Source of the DNA: Cohnella endophytica
GTDB lineage: Bacteria > Bacillota > Bacilli > Paenibacillales > Paenibacillaceae
DNA length: 64,000 nucleotides
Assembly (NCBI RefSeq): GCF_003628305.1
Contig: NZ_RBZM01000004.1
Location: 248,001-312,000 of the forward strand
Direction: 5' to 3'
Under the pieces are notes generated by a model. It ran no database searches and was not told the DNA's origin. It was given only the letters and a program-made list of their open reading frames with translations. Shown here in pieces: positions 52,761 to 62,302 of the stretch. The translations under genes were made by a program, and so were the position numbers. Position 1 is the stretch's first letter. Every line of letters begins with the position of its first letter.

Positions 52761-52773
52761 TGGGGATACCCCA
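52761..52773. promoter_or_regulatory. Palindrome between mnmA and cymR
   Basis: TGGGG-ATA-CCCCA is a perfect 5-3-5 inverted repeat about 70 bp before cymR. It could be an Rrf2-type operator, but I cannot match it to a known consensus. Confidence 0.35.
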
Positions 52774-52841
52774 CTTTTTACAGTATGAATAAGGCATAAA
52801 GCAACTTATTCTATGCTAAAGGCATGAAAGCAGGTGTAGTT

Positions 52842-53261
52842 TTGAAAATTTCAACAAAAGGCCGCTACGGCTTAACGATCATGATGGAACTTGCGGCCAA
52901 ATTCGGCGAAGGACCGATTTCGCTTAAGAGCATCGCGGAAAAGAACGGTCTTTCCGAGCATTACCTCGAACAATTAATCGCGCCGCTTCGCAACGCTGGC
53001 CTCGTAAAAAGCGTCAGGGGAGCTTACGGCGGTTATATTTTGTCCAAAGATCCGGAAACGATTTCCGCGGGCGACGTCATTCGCATTCTCGAAGGACCGA
53101 TCAGCCCCGTCGATTTCACGGAAGAAGACGATCCGGCTAAGCGCGATCTCTGGTTGAGAATTCGCGACAGTATCGCGGACGTGCTCGATTCAACCACGCT
53201 GTACGATCTGATTACGTACAAAGGCCACGAGAAGCTGGACAACTATATGTTTTATATTTAG
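52842..53261 (+). CDS. cymR: Rrf2-family regulator of cysteine metabolism
   Basis: 139 residues. KISTKGRYGLTIMMELA, SLKSIAEKNGLSEHYLEQLI and LVKSVRGAYGGYILS make the Rrf2 winged HTH and closely follow Bacillus CymR as I recall it, including AGDVIRILEGPISPV and RDSIADVLDSTTLYDL. The Fe-S cysteines of IscR are absent, as in CymR, which works with the CysK-acetylserine system instead. TTG 52842 is chosen by homology and by GCAGGTG upstream; ATG 52824 is possible. A desulfurase gene follows at 12 bp. Confidence 0.88.
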   Translation: MKISTKGRYGLTIMMELAAKFGEGPISLKSIAEKNGLSEHYLEQLIAPLRNAGLVKSVRGAYGGYILSKDPETISAGDVIRILEGPISPVDFTEEDDPAKRDLWLRIRDSIADVLDSTTLYDLITYKGHEKLDNYMFYI

Positions 53262-53273
53262 AAGGTGCAAGTC

Positions 53274-54428
53274 ATGAAGGACTTGATTTATTTCGATCAC
53301 GCGGCGACGACCGCTATGCATACGGATGTGCTTCAGGCTTACGTGGAAGTAATCGGCGAAGGCGCGGGCAATCCTTCGAGCTTGCACGCTCAAGGGCGCG
53401 CGGCCCGAGAAAAAGTGTCCAAAGCCAGGGACGCGCTGGCCGGCATTCTAAATTGCGACGCTTCGGAACTTGTTTTTACGGGAAGCGGAACGGAAAGCGA
53501 CAATTCCGCATTGTTCGGCGCGGCTTACGCGCAGAAGAAACGAGGAAAGAACGGCATCGTGACGACGGCGATCGAGCATCACGCCGTCTTAAACGCGTGC
53601 CGCGAACTGGAGACTCAAGGCTTTTCCTTGAAGATCTTGCCGGTAGACGAATACGGTCGCGTATCCGTCGAGGATGCGAAAGCCGCCATTAACGAGGCGA
53701 CCGCGGTCGTCAGCATCATGGCAGGCAACAATGAAACGGGAACGCTACAGCCGATCGCCGAAATCGGCGAATGGGCTCGCAAACATAAAGCCTTAATGCA
53801 CGTGGACGCGGTTCAAGCTTTCGGTTATATCGATATTGACTTGAGGGAATGGCCGGTCGATCTGCTCAGTCTATCCGCGCACAAGATCAACGGACCTCAA
53901 GGTGTAGGGTTGTTGTATATCCGGAAAGGCTCTCCGTTCCAACCGTTGTTATACGGCGGATCTCAGGAGCGGAGTCGCAGAGCCAGTACGGAGAACGTAG
54001 CGGGAATCGTCGCATTCGCCAAAGCAGCGGAACTCGCATCCATTCAAAGGGATGAGCGCAGGGAGCATGCGGAGAACGTTCGCTCGACGTTGCTCAAGGA
54101 GTTAAGCGAGCAGTTAGGCGAGCAAAGCTTCGCCGTTAACGGTCATCCCGATGATCGGCTCCCGCACATCGTCAATATTAGTTTTGTCGGCATATCTTCG
54201 GCAAGCATGCTGATGAATCTCGACTTGGCGGGAGTGGCCGTATCCGGGGGCTCGGCGTGCAACTCAGGCTCGTTAAAACCGTCTCACGTTCTGTCGGCCA
54301 TGAATATTTCTGCAGAAAGAGTGTCATCGGCCGTACGTTTTAGCTTCGGATTGGGCAATACTAGGGAACAAGCCGAGAAAACGGCGAAAATAACTGCAAC
54401 CATTTCGGCTCGCTTGCGTAATAGATAA
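53274..54428 (+). CDS. Cysteine desulfurase (IscS/NifS family, YrvO-like)
   Basis: 384 residues. The PLP lysine is K204 in SAHKINGPQG and the catalytic cysteine C329 in SGGSACNSGS. IYFDHAATT opens the protein. It removes sulfur from cysteine as a persulfide; next to cymR and mnmA it most likely feeds tRNA thiolation. The start at 53274 is 8 bases after AGAAGGTG; ATG 53265 is too close. The ORF is full length. Confidence 0.93.
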   Translation: MKDLIYFDHAATTAMHTDVLQAYVEVIGEGAGNPSSLHAQGRAAREKVSKARDALAGILNCDASELVFTGSGTESDNSALFGAAYAQKKRGKNGIVTTAIEHHAVLNACRELETQGFSLKILPVDEYGRVSVEDAKAAINEATAVVSIMAGNNETGTLQPIAEIGEWARKHKALMHVDAVQAFGYIDIDLREWPVDLLSLSAHKINGPQGVGLLYIRKGSPFQPLLYGGSQERSRRASTENVAGIVAFAKAAELASIQRDERREHAENVRSTLLKELSEQLGEQSFAVNGHPDDRLPHIVNISFVGISSASMLMNLDLAGVAVSGGSACNSGSLKPSHVLSAMNISAERVSSAVRFSFGLGNTREQAEKTAKITATISARLRNR

Positions 54429-54459
54429 CAAGCGCCGAAAACGGTTAGGGAGCCCGGGT

Positions 54460-55008
54460 ATGATCCAAGCGCAACGGATTATCGGATTGACGGTGCTGCT
54501 CCAGAACGGGAAGTGCTTGGGCAAAGTCAAAGATTTATGGTTCGACGAGTTTTGGAGTTTGATCGGCGTCGTGTTAGACAAGGAAGCCAGATCCGGCTTT
54601 CGCGCAATGCCCAAGATCGTTTACTGGGAAAACATCGTTCACTGCGGCGAAGACGCCCTGTTGATTCGCGACCGTACGAACGTCGAGAAAGTTAACGGGA
54701 ATCAACTGCTGCGAACGTTCCATACCGGTGTCGTCCGGTTGAAAGATATGCCGGTCTACACGATCGAAGGACAACATTTAGGCCAAGTGTCAGATGTTTA
54801 CATGAAGCCGACTAAGGGTACACAAATAATAGGTTACGAGTTGTCAGACGGTTTTCTCGCGGACGTATTCGAGGGAAGGCGGAGATTGTTTCTGCCGGAA
54901 GCGCCCGAGAATATTATTTTGGGCGAGGATGCTATCCTGGTGCCAGCTTCTTACGAGCGAATACTTACGAGAGACCATACGTGGAAAGTGACAGGTGAAG
55001 ACGGATGA
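54460..55008 (+). CDS. PRC-barrel domain protein (YrrD-like)
   Basis: 182 residues with two PRC-barrel-like repeats: IIGLTVLLQNGKCLGKVKDL (2-80) and MPVYTIEGQHLGQVSDVYM (about 95-165). PRC barrels are small beta domains in RNA-processing (RimM) and photosynthetic proteins. The Bacillus homolog yrrD sits in the same neighbourhood; its role is unknown. It overlaps the next gene by 4 bp. Confidence 0.85.
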   Translation: MIQAQRIIGLTVLLQNGKCLGKVKDLWFDEFWSLIGVVLDKEARSGFRAMPKIVYWENIVHCGEDALLIRDRTNVEKVNGNQLLRTFHTGVVRLKDMPVYTIEGQHLGQVSDVYMKPTKGTQIIGYELSDGFLADVFEGRRRLFLPEAPENIILGEDAILVPASYERILTRDHTWKVTGEDG

Positions 55009-55211
55009 TGAGATGCCCGAACTGTAGTTCCAAAGATATTGGGAAAATCGGTTCCCATCAGTTTTATTGTTGGAGCTGTTTTATCGAATTAACGGTAAAC
55101 GGCGAGAAAATGTCGGTGTATCAAGTGGAAGAGGACGGTACGTTAAGCTCGCTTGACGATTTGTTCTTCGAGGAACCGATGCCGGCGCCGATCCACGCCA
55201 ACGGCATGTAA
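55005..55211 (+). CDS. Small zinc-ribbon-like protein
   Basis: 68 residues. C4/C7 in RCPNCSS and C23/C26 in FYCWSCF form a likely zinc ribbon. The remainder is acidic with a proline-rich end (FFEEPMPAPI). The start ATG overlaps the YrrD stop (ATGATGA), so translation is coupled. No function known. A terminator follows. Confidence 0.7.
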   Translation: MMRCPNCSSKDIGKIGSHQFYCWSCFIELTVNGEKMSVYQVEEDGTLSSLDDLFFEEPMPAPIHANGM

Positions 55212-55231
55212 GCTAATACGAGAGTCGAACA

Positions 55232-55275
55232 GAGTGCTCCGCTTCCCCAAATCCGGGGAGAGGAGCGCTTTTTTT
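55232..55275 (+). terminator. Terminator after the zinc-ribbon gene
   Basis: AGTGCTCC/GGAGCGCT outside and TTCCCC/GGGGAG inside, then T7. Confidence 0.85.
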
Positions 55276-55348
55276 GCATGGGACGGTTTAGGCGCGCGGA
55301 CAAGTACATATACTAAAAAAGAGTCGCGGCATCATGGGGGTGGGGAAG

Positions 55349-56419
55349 ATGGGCCGTTTCACGCAGAGTCGTTTGTTTACCGTGCTTGTCTATGCCATAC
55401 TCTGTTTGCTCGCTTTGTTTCTCGTCATACTCGTTAGGCCGATGCTCATGTCCGTATTCGGCTTCCTCAAAGCGGTGCTGGCCCCGTTTCTGGTGGCGAT
55501 GGTCATCTCCTACATGCTTAATCCGATCGTGAACATGCTGCATGAACGAAAGGTTCCGAGGCCGGCGGCAGTACTGCTTATTTATGCGGTGTTCATCTCG
55601 GTATCCGTCGTTATCCTGATGAATGTCATCCCGATGTTCATGAAACAGGTGGATGAATTAAACGAACACATGCCCGAATTGACGATGAGAGCTCAGAGCA
55701 TCGCCGATCACTTCAATAATAACGACGTATTGCCCGAAACCATCAGAGACGGAATCAATAGCTCCGTGGCGAACTTGGAGAAACAAATAGAGAAACGGAT
55801 CGCCGATTTCCTCAATAATATCGATAAAGTCGTTAACGTGCTGTTCCTTGCGATGATCGTTCCTTTTTTGGCTTTTTACATGATGAAGGATTTGGACGTG
55901 TTCGAACGCACGACTTTGCAGTATGTTCCAAGAGCTCACCGCAAGCACGCGATCAGGCTGATGAAAGACATAGATGCCGCTCTGGGCAGTTACATAAGAG
56001 GTCAGCTTATCGTCTCGTTATGCATCGGAGTACTTGCCTATATCGGTTATTTAATTATCGGCATGCCTTATCCGCTGCTGATGGCGGGGTTTGTCTCGCT
56101 ATTCGATATCATTCCGTACCTGGGGCCGTTTTTCGGAGCTTTTCCGGCTCTCGTCTTGGCGACTACGGTGTCGTGGAAAATGGTTCTCATGGTCATCGTC
56201 GTCAATGTAATTTGCCAAAATCTCGAGAGCAACGTCATCAGTCCGCAGGTCGTAGGGAAAACGATGAGAATGCACCCGCTTACGATTATTTTAGTGCTGC
56301 TTGTGGGCGGCGAACTTGCCGGCGTAGTGGGGCTAATCCTTGCGGTTCCGTTCTACGCGGCGATGAAAGTGGTCGTGCAACACGTGGCAGCTTATTACAT
56401 TCATCGAAAAACCGTTTGA
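55349..56419 (+). CDS. AI-2E family transporter (YrrI-like)
   Basis: 356 residues, about eight helices. VLAPFLVAMVISYMLNPIVNML and the C-terminal core IIGMPYPLLMAGFVSLFDIIPYLGPFFG with NLESNVISPQVVGKTMRMHPL are diagnostic (cores longer than 20 shown only in part of the protein). Members export varied small molecules or Na+; AI-2 export is known for few. The start at 55349 is next to GGGGTGGGG; ATG 55334 is possible. In Bacillus yrrI also precedes alaS. Confidence 0.88.
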   Translation: MGRFTQSRLFTVLVYAILCLLALFLVILVRPMLMSVFGFLKAVLAPFLVAMVISYMLNPIVNMLHERKVPRPAAVLLIYAVFISVSVVILMNVIPMFMKQVDELNEHMPELTMRAQSIADHFNNNDVLPETIRDGINSSVANLEKQIEKRIADFLNNIDKVVNVLFLAMIVPFLAFYMMKDLDVFERTTLQYVPRAHRKHAIRLMKDIDAALGSYIRGQLIVSLCIGVLAYIGYLIIGMPYPLLMAGFVSLFDIIPYLGPFFGAFPALVLATTVSWKMVLMVIVVNVICQNLESNVISPQVVGKTMRMHPLTIILVLLVGGELAGVVGLILAVPFYAAMKVVVQHVAAYYIHRKTV

Positions 56420-56445
56420 CAGCGCCGAAAGACGTTGTCTATAAT
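56416..56445 (+). promoter_or_regulatory. alaS promoter
   Basis: A perfect TTGACA (56416-56421) and a perfect TATAAT (56440-56445) with 18 bp between them. The start point would be near 56452. The -35 box overlaps the stop of the upstream gene. Confidence 0.85.
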
Positions 56446-56451
56446 TTATTT

Positions 56452-56747
56452 GATATTCATATCGCAACACGTTGACGAAACATAAGTACCTCGTAGTCCG
56501 CATAACCAGAGAGAAGATTTCGACGCGCATTCTCGTGGCTCGCTAACGCGTTCCCCATCGAATGTCGCTTGGCTGAGAAAATCTTCGGTGCGAAGGACGG
56601 GAGAAGCTCGTTTCGGAGTGCGGATCGAAATCCGCCGGCGAGGGCCGTTATCCCGCAAGAGGAGATTGCATTCCGTGGAATGCGATAACCAGGGTGGTAC
56701 CGCGAAAATTTTCGTCCCTGATTTCAGGGGCGTTTTTTATTTTTTTA
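56452..56747 (+). ncRNA. T-box leader of alaS
   Basis: AGGGTGGTACCGCG (56691-56704) is the canonical T-box. GCCGTTATCCCGCAAGAGGA carries the conserved CGTTA upstream. The terminator after it (AAATTTTCGTCCCTG / CAGGGGCG region with T6) ends near 56747. Transcripts would read through when uncharged tRNA-Ala is abundant. The alaS ORF extension into this region is not coding. Confidence 0.9.
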
Positions 56748-56774
56748 CGGAAAATTAAAGGAGGATTACATCCG

Positions 56775-59411
56775 ATGAAACCGATGAAAGCAGCAGAAAT
56801 CCGCAGCAAATGGTTGGCGTTCTTCGAAAGCAAAGGCCACAAAATCGAGCCGAGCTCGCCGCTCGTTCCGCATAACGACCCATCCCTTCTGTGGATTAAT
56901 GCGGGGATGGCGCCGCTTAAGGCGTATTTCGACGGCCGAGTGAAGCCGGAAAATCCGCGCATCGCGAATTCTCAGAAATGCATTCGCACGAACGATATCG
57001 AGAACGTCGGCAAAACCCGCCGCCACCATACGTTTTTCGAAATGATGGGGAACTTCTCGATCGGGGACTATTTCAAGGAAGAAGCGATCACTTGGGCGTG
57101 GGAGTTCTTGACCAGTCCGGAATGGATCGGCTTCGATCCGGAGCGCTTGTCCGTAACCGTATATCCCGAGGATGAAGATGCCTACCGAGTCTGGAGCGAG
57201 AAAATAGGCCTTCCTGCCGAACGGATCGTCAAGCTTCAGGACAACTTCTGGGATATCGGCGAAGGTCCTTGCGGACCGTGCACGGAAATTTTCTACGACC
57301 GCGGCGATAAGTACGGAGATTTGAGCGATCCGGACTGCACGACGGGCGGAGAGAACGAGCGCTTCCTCGAAATCTGGAACGTCGTATTCTCGGAATTCAA
57401 CCATAACAAAGACGGCAGCTACACGCCGCTCCCGAATAAGAACATCGATACCGGAGCGGGACTCGAGCGGTTCGCTTCCGTTCTGCAAGACGTGGATTCG
57501 AACTTCGACACGGACTTGTTCATGCCGATTATCGAACGCGCAAGCTCCATCGCCGGCGTGAAATACAAGACGAACGTCGAGCACGACGTTGCGCTGAAGG
57601 TGATCGCCGACCATATCCGTACGGTCGCGTTCTCCGTGGGCGACGGGGTACTGCCGTCCAACGAAGGCCGCGGATACGTCATTCGCCGTTTGTTGCGCCG
57701 CGCCGTTCGTTACGGCAAGGTTCTCGGCATCGATCGTCCGTTCCTTTGGGAATTGACGCCTACGGTCGGGGAAATCATGGGCATGTACTACCCGGAAGTG
57801 GTGGAAAAACGCGAATTCATCGAAAAGGTCATACGCACGGAGGAAGAACGTTTCCACGAAACGCTGTCCGACGGATTGGGCATCCTGGCGGATTTGTGCC
57901 AGAAAGCCCGCGCGGAAGGCCGCACGGCCATCTCCGGTCCGGACGCGTTCAAATTGTACGACACGTACGGATTCCCGTTCGATCTAACGGAAGATTACGC
58001 GACGGAGCAAGGCATGACGGTAGACCGCGAAGGCTTCGACGCCTCCATGCAGGAGCAACGCGATCGCGCGCGCGCGGCGCGCCAAGAGACGGATAGCATG
58101 AAGGTGCAGGGCGGTCCTCTTGCCGACTACACCGAGAAGAGCGAGTTCGTCGGCTACGACAGCTTGACCGCGGAAGTACGCGTCCAAGCGATCGTCTCCG
58201 ACAATCAATTCGTCGACGTCGCCGGCGTAGACGAGAAAGTGCTCGTCATTCTCGATCGGACTCCTTTCTACGCGGAAAGCGGCGGACAAGTGAGCGATCG
58301 CGGAGCGCTCTTCGGCAAAGGATTGAACGCCGAAGTAAGCGGACTTAGCAAAGCGCCTCACGGCCAGTCGGTACATCAAGTGCTCGTAACGGGCGGAATT
58401 CTGCGGGTCGGAGATACGGTGACGGCTTCGGTTAACGCTTCCGAACGCAGCGATACCGTTCGCAACCATACGGCGACGCATTTGCTGCACCGCGCGCTCA
58501 AAGACGTGCTCGGCGAGCACGTCAACCAAGCGGGCTCTCTCGTCGAACCGGAGCGCTTGCGCTTCGACTTCTCGCACTTCGGCGCGATAACGCCAGAGGA
58601 ATTGGCGGACATCGAGCGCCGCGTGAACGAGCAAATCTGGCTTGGTACCGAGCTCGACATCGGCTTCAAGCCGATCGCGGAAGCGAAAGCGATGGGCGCG
58701 ATGGCGCTGTTCGGCGAGAAATACGGCGATATCGTCCGCGTCGTTCGCGTCGGCGATTACAGCTTGGAGCTGTGCGGAGGTTGCCATGTGCGCAACACTT
58801 CGCAGATCGGTTTGTTCAAGCTCGTCAGCGAAGGCGGCATCGGATCAGGCGTACGCCGGATCGAAGCCGTCACCGGACGCAACGCTTATCAATACATGGA
58901 CGATCAGCTTAGCCTCCTAAAGGGCGCGGCCGGCTTGCTGAAATGCAACGTCGCCGACGTTCCTAAGCGCATCGAAGCCGCGCAAGGCGAGATTCGCCAG
59001 TTGCAGCGCGACAACGACTCGCTGCAAGGCAAGCTAAGCCGCCTCGAAGCTGCCGAGCTCGTGTCGGCGACCAAGACGGTCGGCGGCGTGACGCTGCTCG
59101 CCGCCCAAGTGAACGCTGGCGGCATGGACGCCCTCAGAGGCGTCGCCGACGAGCTGAAGCTCAAGCTCGGCTCGGCCGTGCTCGCGCTAGGTTCCGTCGA
59201 CGGAGACAAAGTAAACCTCGTCGTCGCGGTAACTCCGGATCTCGTGCAGCAAGGCTTGCACGCGGGCAAGCTGATCAAGGACATCGCCGCGATCTGCGGC
59301 GGAGGCGGAGGCGGTAAACCCGAGCTGGCGCAAGCCGGCGGCAAGGATCCGTCCAAGCTGGCCGACGCGTTGGCCGCAGCCGAAAATTTCGTGCTGGCGC
59401 AACGCAAATAA
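56775..59411 (+). CDS. alaS: Alanyl-tRNA synthetase
   Basis: 878 residues, the normal length. The N-terminal class II core has [17 protein letters not shown] and motif 2 with [20 protein letters not shown]. The editing domain has zinc-binding HxxxH in [13 protein letters not shown] and CGGCHV. The C-terminal oligomerisation domain ends in [15 protein letters not shown]. The start at 56775 is ten bases after AAAGGAGG; ATG 56784 is an alternative. Under T-box control. Confidence 0.96.
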   Translation: MKPMKAAEIRSKWLAFFESKGHKIEPSSPLVPHNDPSLLWINAGMAPLKAYFDGRVKPENPRIANSQKCIRTNDIENVGKTRRHHTFFEMMGNFSIGDYFKEEAITWAWEFLTSPEWIGFDPERLSVTVYPEDEDAYRVWSEKIGLPAERIVKLQDNFWDIGEGPCGPCTEIFYDRGDKYGDLSDPDCTTGGENERFLEIWNVVFSEFNHNKDGSYTPLPNKNIDTGAGLERFASVLQDVDSNFDTDLFMPIIERASSIAGVKYKTNVEHDVALKVIADHIRTVAFSVGDGVLPSNEGRGYVIRRLLRRAVRYGKVLGIDRPFLWELTPTVGEIMGMYYPEVVEKREFIEKVIRTEEERFHETLSDGLGILADLCQKARAEGRTAISGPDAFKLYDTYGFPFDLTEDYATEQGMTVDREGFDASMQEQRDRARAARQETDSMKVQGGPLADYTEKSEFVGYDSLTAEVRVQAIVSDNQFVDVAGVDEKVLVILDRTPFYAESGGQVSDRGALFGKGLNAEVSGLSKAPHGQSVHQVLVTGGILRVGDTVTASVNASERSDTVRNHTATHLLHRALKDVLGEHVNQAGSLVEPERLRFDFSHFGAITPEELADIERRVNEQIWLGTELDIGFKPIAEAKAMGAMALFGEKYGDIVRVVRVGDYSLELCGGCHVRNTSQIGLFKLVSEGGIGSGVRRIEAVTGRNAYQYMDDQLSLLKGAAGLLKCNVADVPKRIEAAQGEIRQLQRDNDSLQGKLSRLEAAELVSATKTVGGVTLLAAQVNAGGMDALRGVADELKLKLGSAVLALGSVDGDKVNLVVAVTPDLVQQGLHAGKLIKDIAAICGGGGGGKPELAQAGGKDPSKLADALAAAENFVLAQRK

Positions 59412-59500
59412 TCGCCGACGCGAATTTCCTGTCCAATGTAGATTATGGTATGATGTAAGCAGAAGGTTTAGAGGCTGTCAGCGAAAGCGAGGTGCTGGAG

Positions 59501-59776
59501 ATGAGCTCGTCGGACAAAAATCATCTGGACCAAACCGTTAAATTCGACGTCGTCGCGGATCCTCATGAGGTATCGTCGCGCGATATCCTGTTTACCGTGC
59601 ATGACGCGCTGGTGGAAAAAGAGTATCATCCGATCAATCAAATCGTAGGCTATCTACTGTCGGGCGATCCGGCGTTTATACCGCGCCATAACAATGCGCG
59701 AAGCCTGATCAGGAAGAAGGAACGCGACGAATTGATCGAAGAGCTCGTACGTTTCTATCTTCAGCAGAACCGGTAA
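59501..59776 (+). CDS. IreB-family regulatory protein (DUF965, YrzL-like)
   Basis: 91 residues. [39 protein letters not shown] and the [20 protein letters not shown] ending identify IreB. In Enterococcus it is a target of the PASTA kinase IreK and affects cell-wall stress. N-terminal serines and threonine (SSSDK...QTVKF) are possible phosphorylation sites. Start at 59501 after GCGAGGTG. Always between alaS and ruvX, as here. Confidence 0.92.
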   Translation: MSSSDKNHLDQTVKFDVVADPHEVSSRDILFTVHDALVEKEYHPINQIVGYLLSGDPAFIPRHNNARSLIRKKERDELIEELVRFYLQQNR

Positions 59777-59778
59777 CC

Positions 59779-60192
59779 ATGCGGATTCTGGGATTGGATT
59801 ACGGCGAAAGAAGAATCGGCGTTGCCATGAGCGATTTATTCGGATGGACCGCTCAAGGCTTGGAGGTCATCGACCGTAAAACGGTCAGCGACCCAATGGC
59901 GCATATCGCCGGACTCGTTAAACAGCACGAAGTGGAATCCATCGTAGTCGGTCTGCCTAAGAATATGAACGGAACGATCGGACCAAGTGGGGAAAATTGC
60001 ATTGCATTCGCGGAAAGCCTGAAGCAAACACTAGCTTTACCTGTCCAGCTCTGGGACGAGAGGTTAACGACGGTTTCCGCGGAACGAACGTTGCTTGAAG
60101 CCGACGTGAGCAGGCGCAAGCGCAAACTAGTCATCGACAAAATGGCTGCGGCGATCTTGCTGCAAAGCTATCTAGACTCGAGACCGAAATGA
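59779..60192 (+). CDS. ruvX: RuvX/YqgF-family RNase H-fold nuclease
   Basis: 137 residues. The first catalytic Asp is in LGLDYGERRIGVAMSD, followed by IVVGLPKNMNG, LWDERLTT with the second acidic residue and VIDKMAAAILLQSYL with the third. It processes 16S pre-rRNA ends and was first called a Holliday junction resolvase. It starts 3 bp after the IreB gene without a strong ribosome site, so translation is probably coupled. Confidence 0.93.
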   Translation: MRILGLDYGERRIGVAMSDLFGWTAQGLEVIDRKTVSDPMAHIAGLVKQHEVESIVVGLPKNMNGTIGPSGENCIAFAESLKQTLALPVQLWDERLTTVSAERTLLEADVSRRKRKLVIDKMAAAILLQSYLDSRPK

Positions 60193-60202
60193 GGGAACTG
60201 CC

Positions 60203-60505
60203 ATGACAGATTTGATTAACAACAACGAAGAAGAAGCGGAAATTATTTATATTCCGGATGACGAAGGCAACGATGAAGCGTTCGAGGTCATTATGCGTTT
60301 CGAACTGGATGACGGCACGGACCGTAAATACATCATGGTCGTTCCCGCCGAAGAAGACGGAGACGAGGAGCAGGAAGTGTTCGCGTTCCGCTACGACGAG
60401 GAAGACGACGAATTGAAACTGTATCCGATCGAAGATCAGGCGGAATGGGATATGGTAGAAGAAACGTTCAATACGCTGATCGGAGAATTCGATGAGCAAC
60501 AATAA
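60203..60505 (+). CDS. DUF1292 protein (YrzB-like), first copy
   Basis: 100 residues, very acidic. FEVIMRFELDDGTDRKYIMV, VFAFRYDEEDDELKLYPI and EWDMVEETFNTLI are the DUF1292 pattern. Function unknown. GAGGG lies before the ATG. Its 3' end overlaps the second DUF1292 gene by 14 bp. Confidence 0.92.
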   Translation: MTDLINNNEEEAEIIYIPDDEGNDEAFEVIMRFELDDGTDRKYIMVVPAEEDGDEEQEVFAFRYDEEDDELKLYPIEDQAEWDMVEETFNTLIGEFDEQQ

Positions 60506-60788
60506 AGAGTCCGAACTTCGGCACCTCTTCGGGGATACCGTAGAACTAACGACGGAAGACGGAGCGTCCTTGACGTTCCGGATTTTGTCGGAACTCGAAG
60601 TCGGAGAAGGCCGGTATGCGGTGTTGCAATCGAAAGAAATGCAACAAGAAGGCGAAATCGAGATTTTTCGAATCGTATCCGATTCCGACGGAGAGCCGCA
60701 GCTTGAATCGGTAACCGACGAAGACGAGTGGGAGCTCGTTGCGGAGACTTACGACGATTCGCAGTTCGGAAGCGACGAACGGCCTTAA
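60492..60788 (+). CDS. DUF1292-like protein, second copy
   Basis: 98 residues. The same layout as the upstream gene (TLTTEDG.SLTFRIL, YAVLQSKE...EIEIFRI, DEWELVAETYDD) but diverged and with an extra N-terminal charged stretch. The 14-bp overlap and similar fold suggest an old tandem duplication. A terminator follows. Confidence 0.82.
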   Translation: MSNNKESELRHLFGDTVELTTEDGASLTFRILSELEVGEGRYAVLQSKEMQQEGEIEIFRIVSDSDGEPQLESVTDEDEWELVAETYDDSQFGSDERP

Positions 60789-60799
60789 GAGATGAAGGG

Positions 60800-60825
60800 A
60801 AAAAGAGCGGGCGACCGCTCTTTTT
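60800..60825 (+). terminator. Terminator after the DUF1292 pair
   Basis: AAAAAGAGCGG / CCGCTCTTTTT with a GCGA loop; compact and strong. Confidence 0.88.
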
Positions 60826-60858
60826 CACGAATGAGGGGCTTGCTGGAGGGGAATAGGC

Positions 60859-62187
60859 GTGGATAGAGACGATGAGCCGACATCGGGATGGAAGTCCATA
60901 TACGGCAATAAAATCAATAGCGACGAAGACAAATCGAGCGGCGGCGGAGAAACCGCGGCGGCCACGGAGCTGAGCGGCAGGACGCGCTCCGGTTCATATC
61001 CGCAAACGAACAGGCCGGCTGCTGCTTCGGGATCGCCCGATTCAACTTCTCGGGAAGCGACGAATCAGGAACCGCTTACGAGAACCGCGGCCAAGACGGC
61101 ATCCGTTCCGCCCGTTCGCCGGCGTAAGCCGCGCGTATTGCTATGGTCGTTCCTGATCGCTTTAGGTATCGTACTGTCGGTTATGACAGGCATTGTCTTT
61201 TACTTGTGGAACGGACTTCGACCGGCGTCCGCTTCGGCGACTCCCGTGCAGATTTCGATCAGCTCCGGCATGCGCGCGAAGAAGGTGGCGGAGGTGCTCG
61301 AGCAAAACGGCCTAATCCGTAATGCTTCTTTGTTTAGCGCTTACTTGAAATTGAAGGGCGAGGGCTCCCGTTTCCAAGCCGGCGAATACGTATTGACTCC
61401 GGGCATGACCCGGGATCAAATTATCGCCAAGCTGAATAACGGGGAGACGGTAGCGACGGCTACGATCCGGTTTACGATTCCGGAAGGATTCACGATCGAG
61501 CAAATCGCGAACAGGCTTGCGGAAACCGCATCCGTGGACAAAGCCAAGTTCTTGGACGCCGCAAGCAAACCGGAGCTCTGGGCGGGTTCGACTTGGACGC
61601 GCGCGATTCCTACGGACAAGAACTTGAAATATCCGCTGGAAGGTTATTTATTCCCGGAAACCTACGAAATGAAGCGAGGAAGCACCGAATTGGATATCAT
61701 AAATCGGATGCTGTCCGAGCTCGATCACAAACTCGACCAGTTGCCCGAGGATTGGCAGAGTACCCTCGAGGAACGAGGCCTGACCGTTCATCAGCTGTTG
61801 ACGATCGCTTCCTTGGTGGAACGCGAAGTCGTCGTCGACGATGAGCGTCCGATCGTATCGAGCGTCATACAGAACCGGTTGACCAAGAAAATGCCGCTGC
61901 AGATCGACGCGACGATCCAATACTTGCTCGACAAACAAAAGGAACGCTTGCTCGAAGGCGATCTGAAGGTCAATAGTCCTTACAATACGTACTTGAACGC
62001 GGGTCTGCCTCCGGGACCGATCGCAAGCCCGAGCTTGAAATCGATCGAAGCCGCGCTCTTCCCGGGCAAGTCCGACTACTTGTATTACGTAACGAAAAAA
62101 GACGGAACGAACACGCATCTGTTCGCGGTCACGTATAAGCAGCATCAGAAGAACATTCAGCTTAGCGAGAAAAACGTTAAAAAATAG
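60859..62187 (+). CDS. mltG: Endolytic peptidoglycan transglycosylase (YceG/MltG family)
   Basis: 442 residues, GTG start after GGAGGGGA. A long disordered cytoplasmic N-terminus (1-90, S/T/A/R rich) is followed by one helix at about 92-117, then a LysM-like segment and the YceG domain. The catalytic Glu is E321 in IASLVEREV. It cuts nascent glycan strands and sets their length outside the membrane. The cytoplasmic tail is longer than in E. coli MltG. Confidence 0.92.
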   Translation: MDRDDEPTSGWKSIYGNKINSDEDKSSGGGETAAATELSGRTRSGSYPQTNRPAAASGSPDSTSREATNQEPLTRTAAKTASVPPVRRRKPRVLLWSFLIALGIVLSVMTGIVFYLWNGLRPASASATPVQISISSGMRAKKVAEVLEQNGLIRNASLFSAYLKLKGEGSRFQAGEYVLTPGMTRDQIIAKLNNGETVATATIRFTIPEGFTIEQIANRLAETASVDKAKFLDAASKPELWAGSTWTRAIPTDKNLKYPLEGYLFPETYEMKRGSTELDIINRMLSELDHKLDQLPEDWQSTLEERGLTVHQLLTIASLVEREVVVDDERPIVSSVIQNRLTKKMPLQIDATIQYLLDKQKERLLEGDLKVNSPYNTYLNAGLPPGPIASPSLKSIEAALFPGKSDYLYYVTKKDGTNTHLFAVTYKQHQKNIQLSEKNVKK

Positions 62188-62192
62188 GAAGA

Positions 62193-62279
62193 CGCGTTTC
62201 TAATCGAACGCGCCCCGACCCGGCTATAGCGCTTGGAAGCACCTACTATGGGATGCTTGCGGCGCGATCGCCGGGTCGA
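62193..62279 (+). other. Structured leader before the first U32 gene
   Basis: A small hairpin CGCGTT/AACGCG (62194-62212) without a T run is followed by three nested helices: GACCCGGC/GCCGGGTC (62217-62224 with 62270-62277), GCGC/GCGC and AAGCA/TGCTT. It ends 9 bp before the ribosome site of the next gene. It could affect translation; not a known riboswitch to me. Confidence 0.5.
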
Positions 62280-62302
62280 AGACTTCCCGGAGGTGTATTC
62301 CC

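Noticed and set aside
62217-62277. tRNA-like gene before the U32 gene
   Set aside because: The nested stems form a single hairpin; there are no T-loop or anticodon arms.
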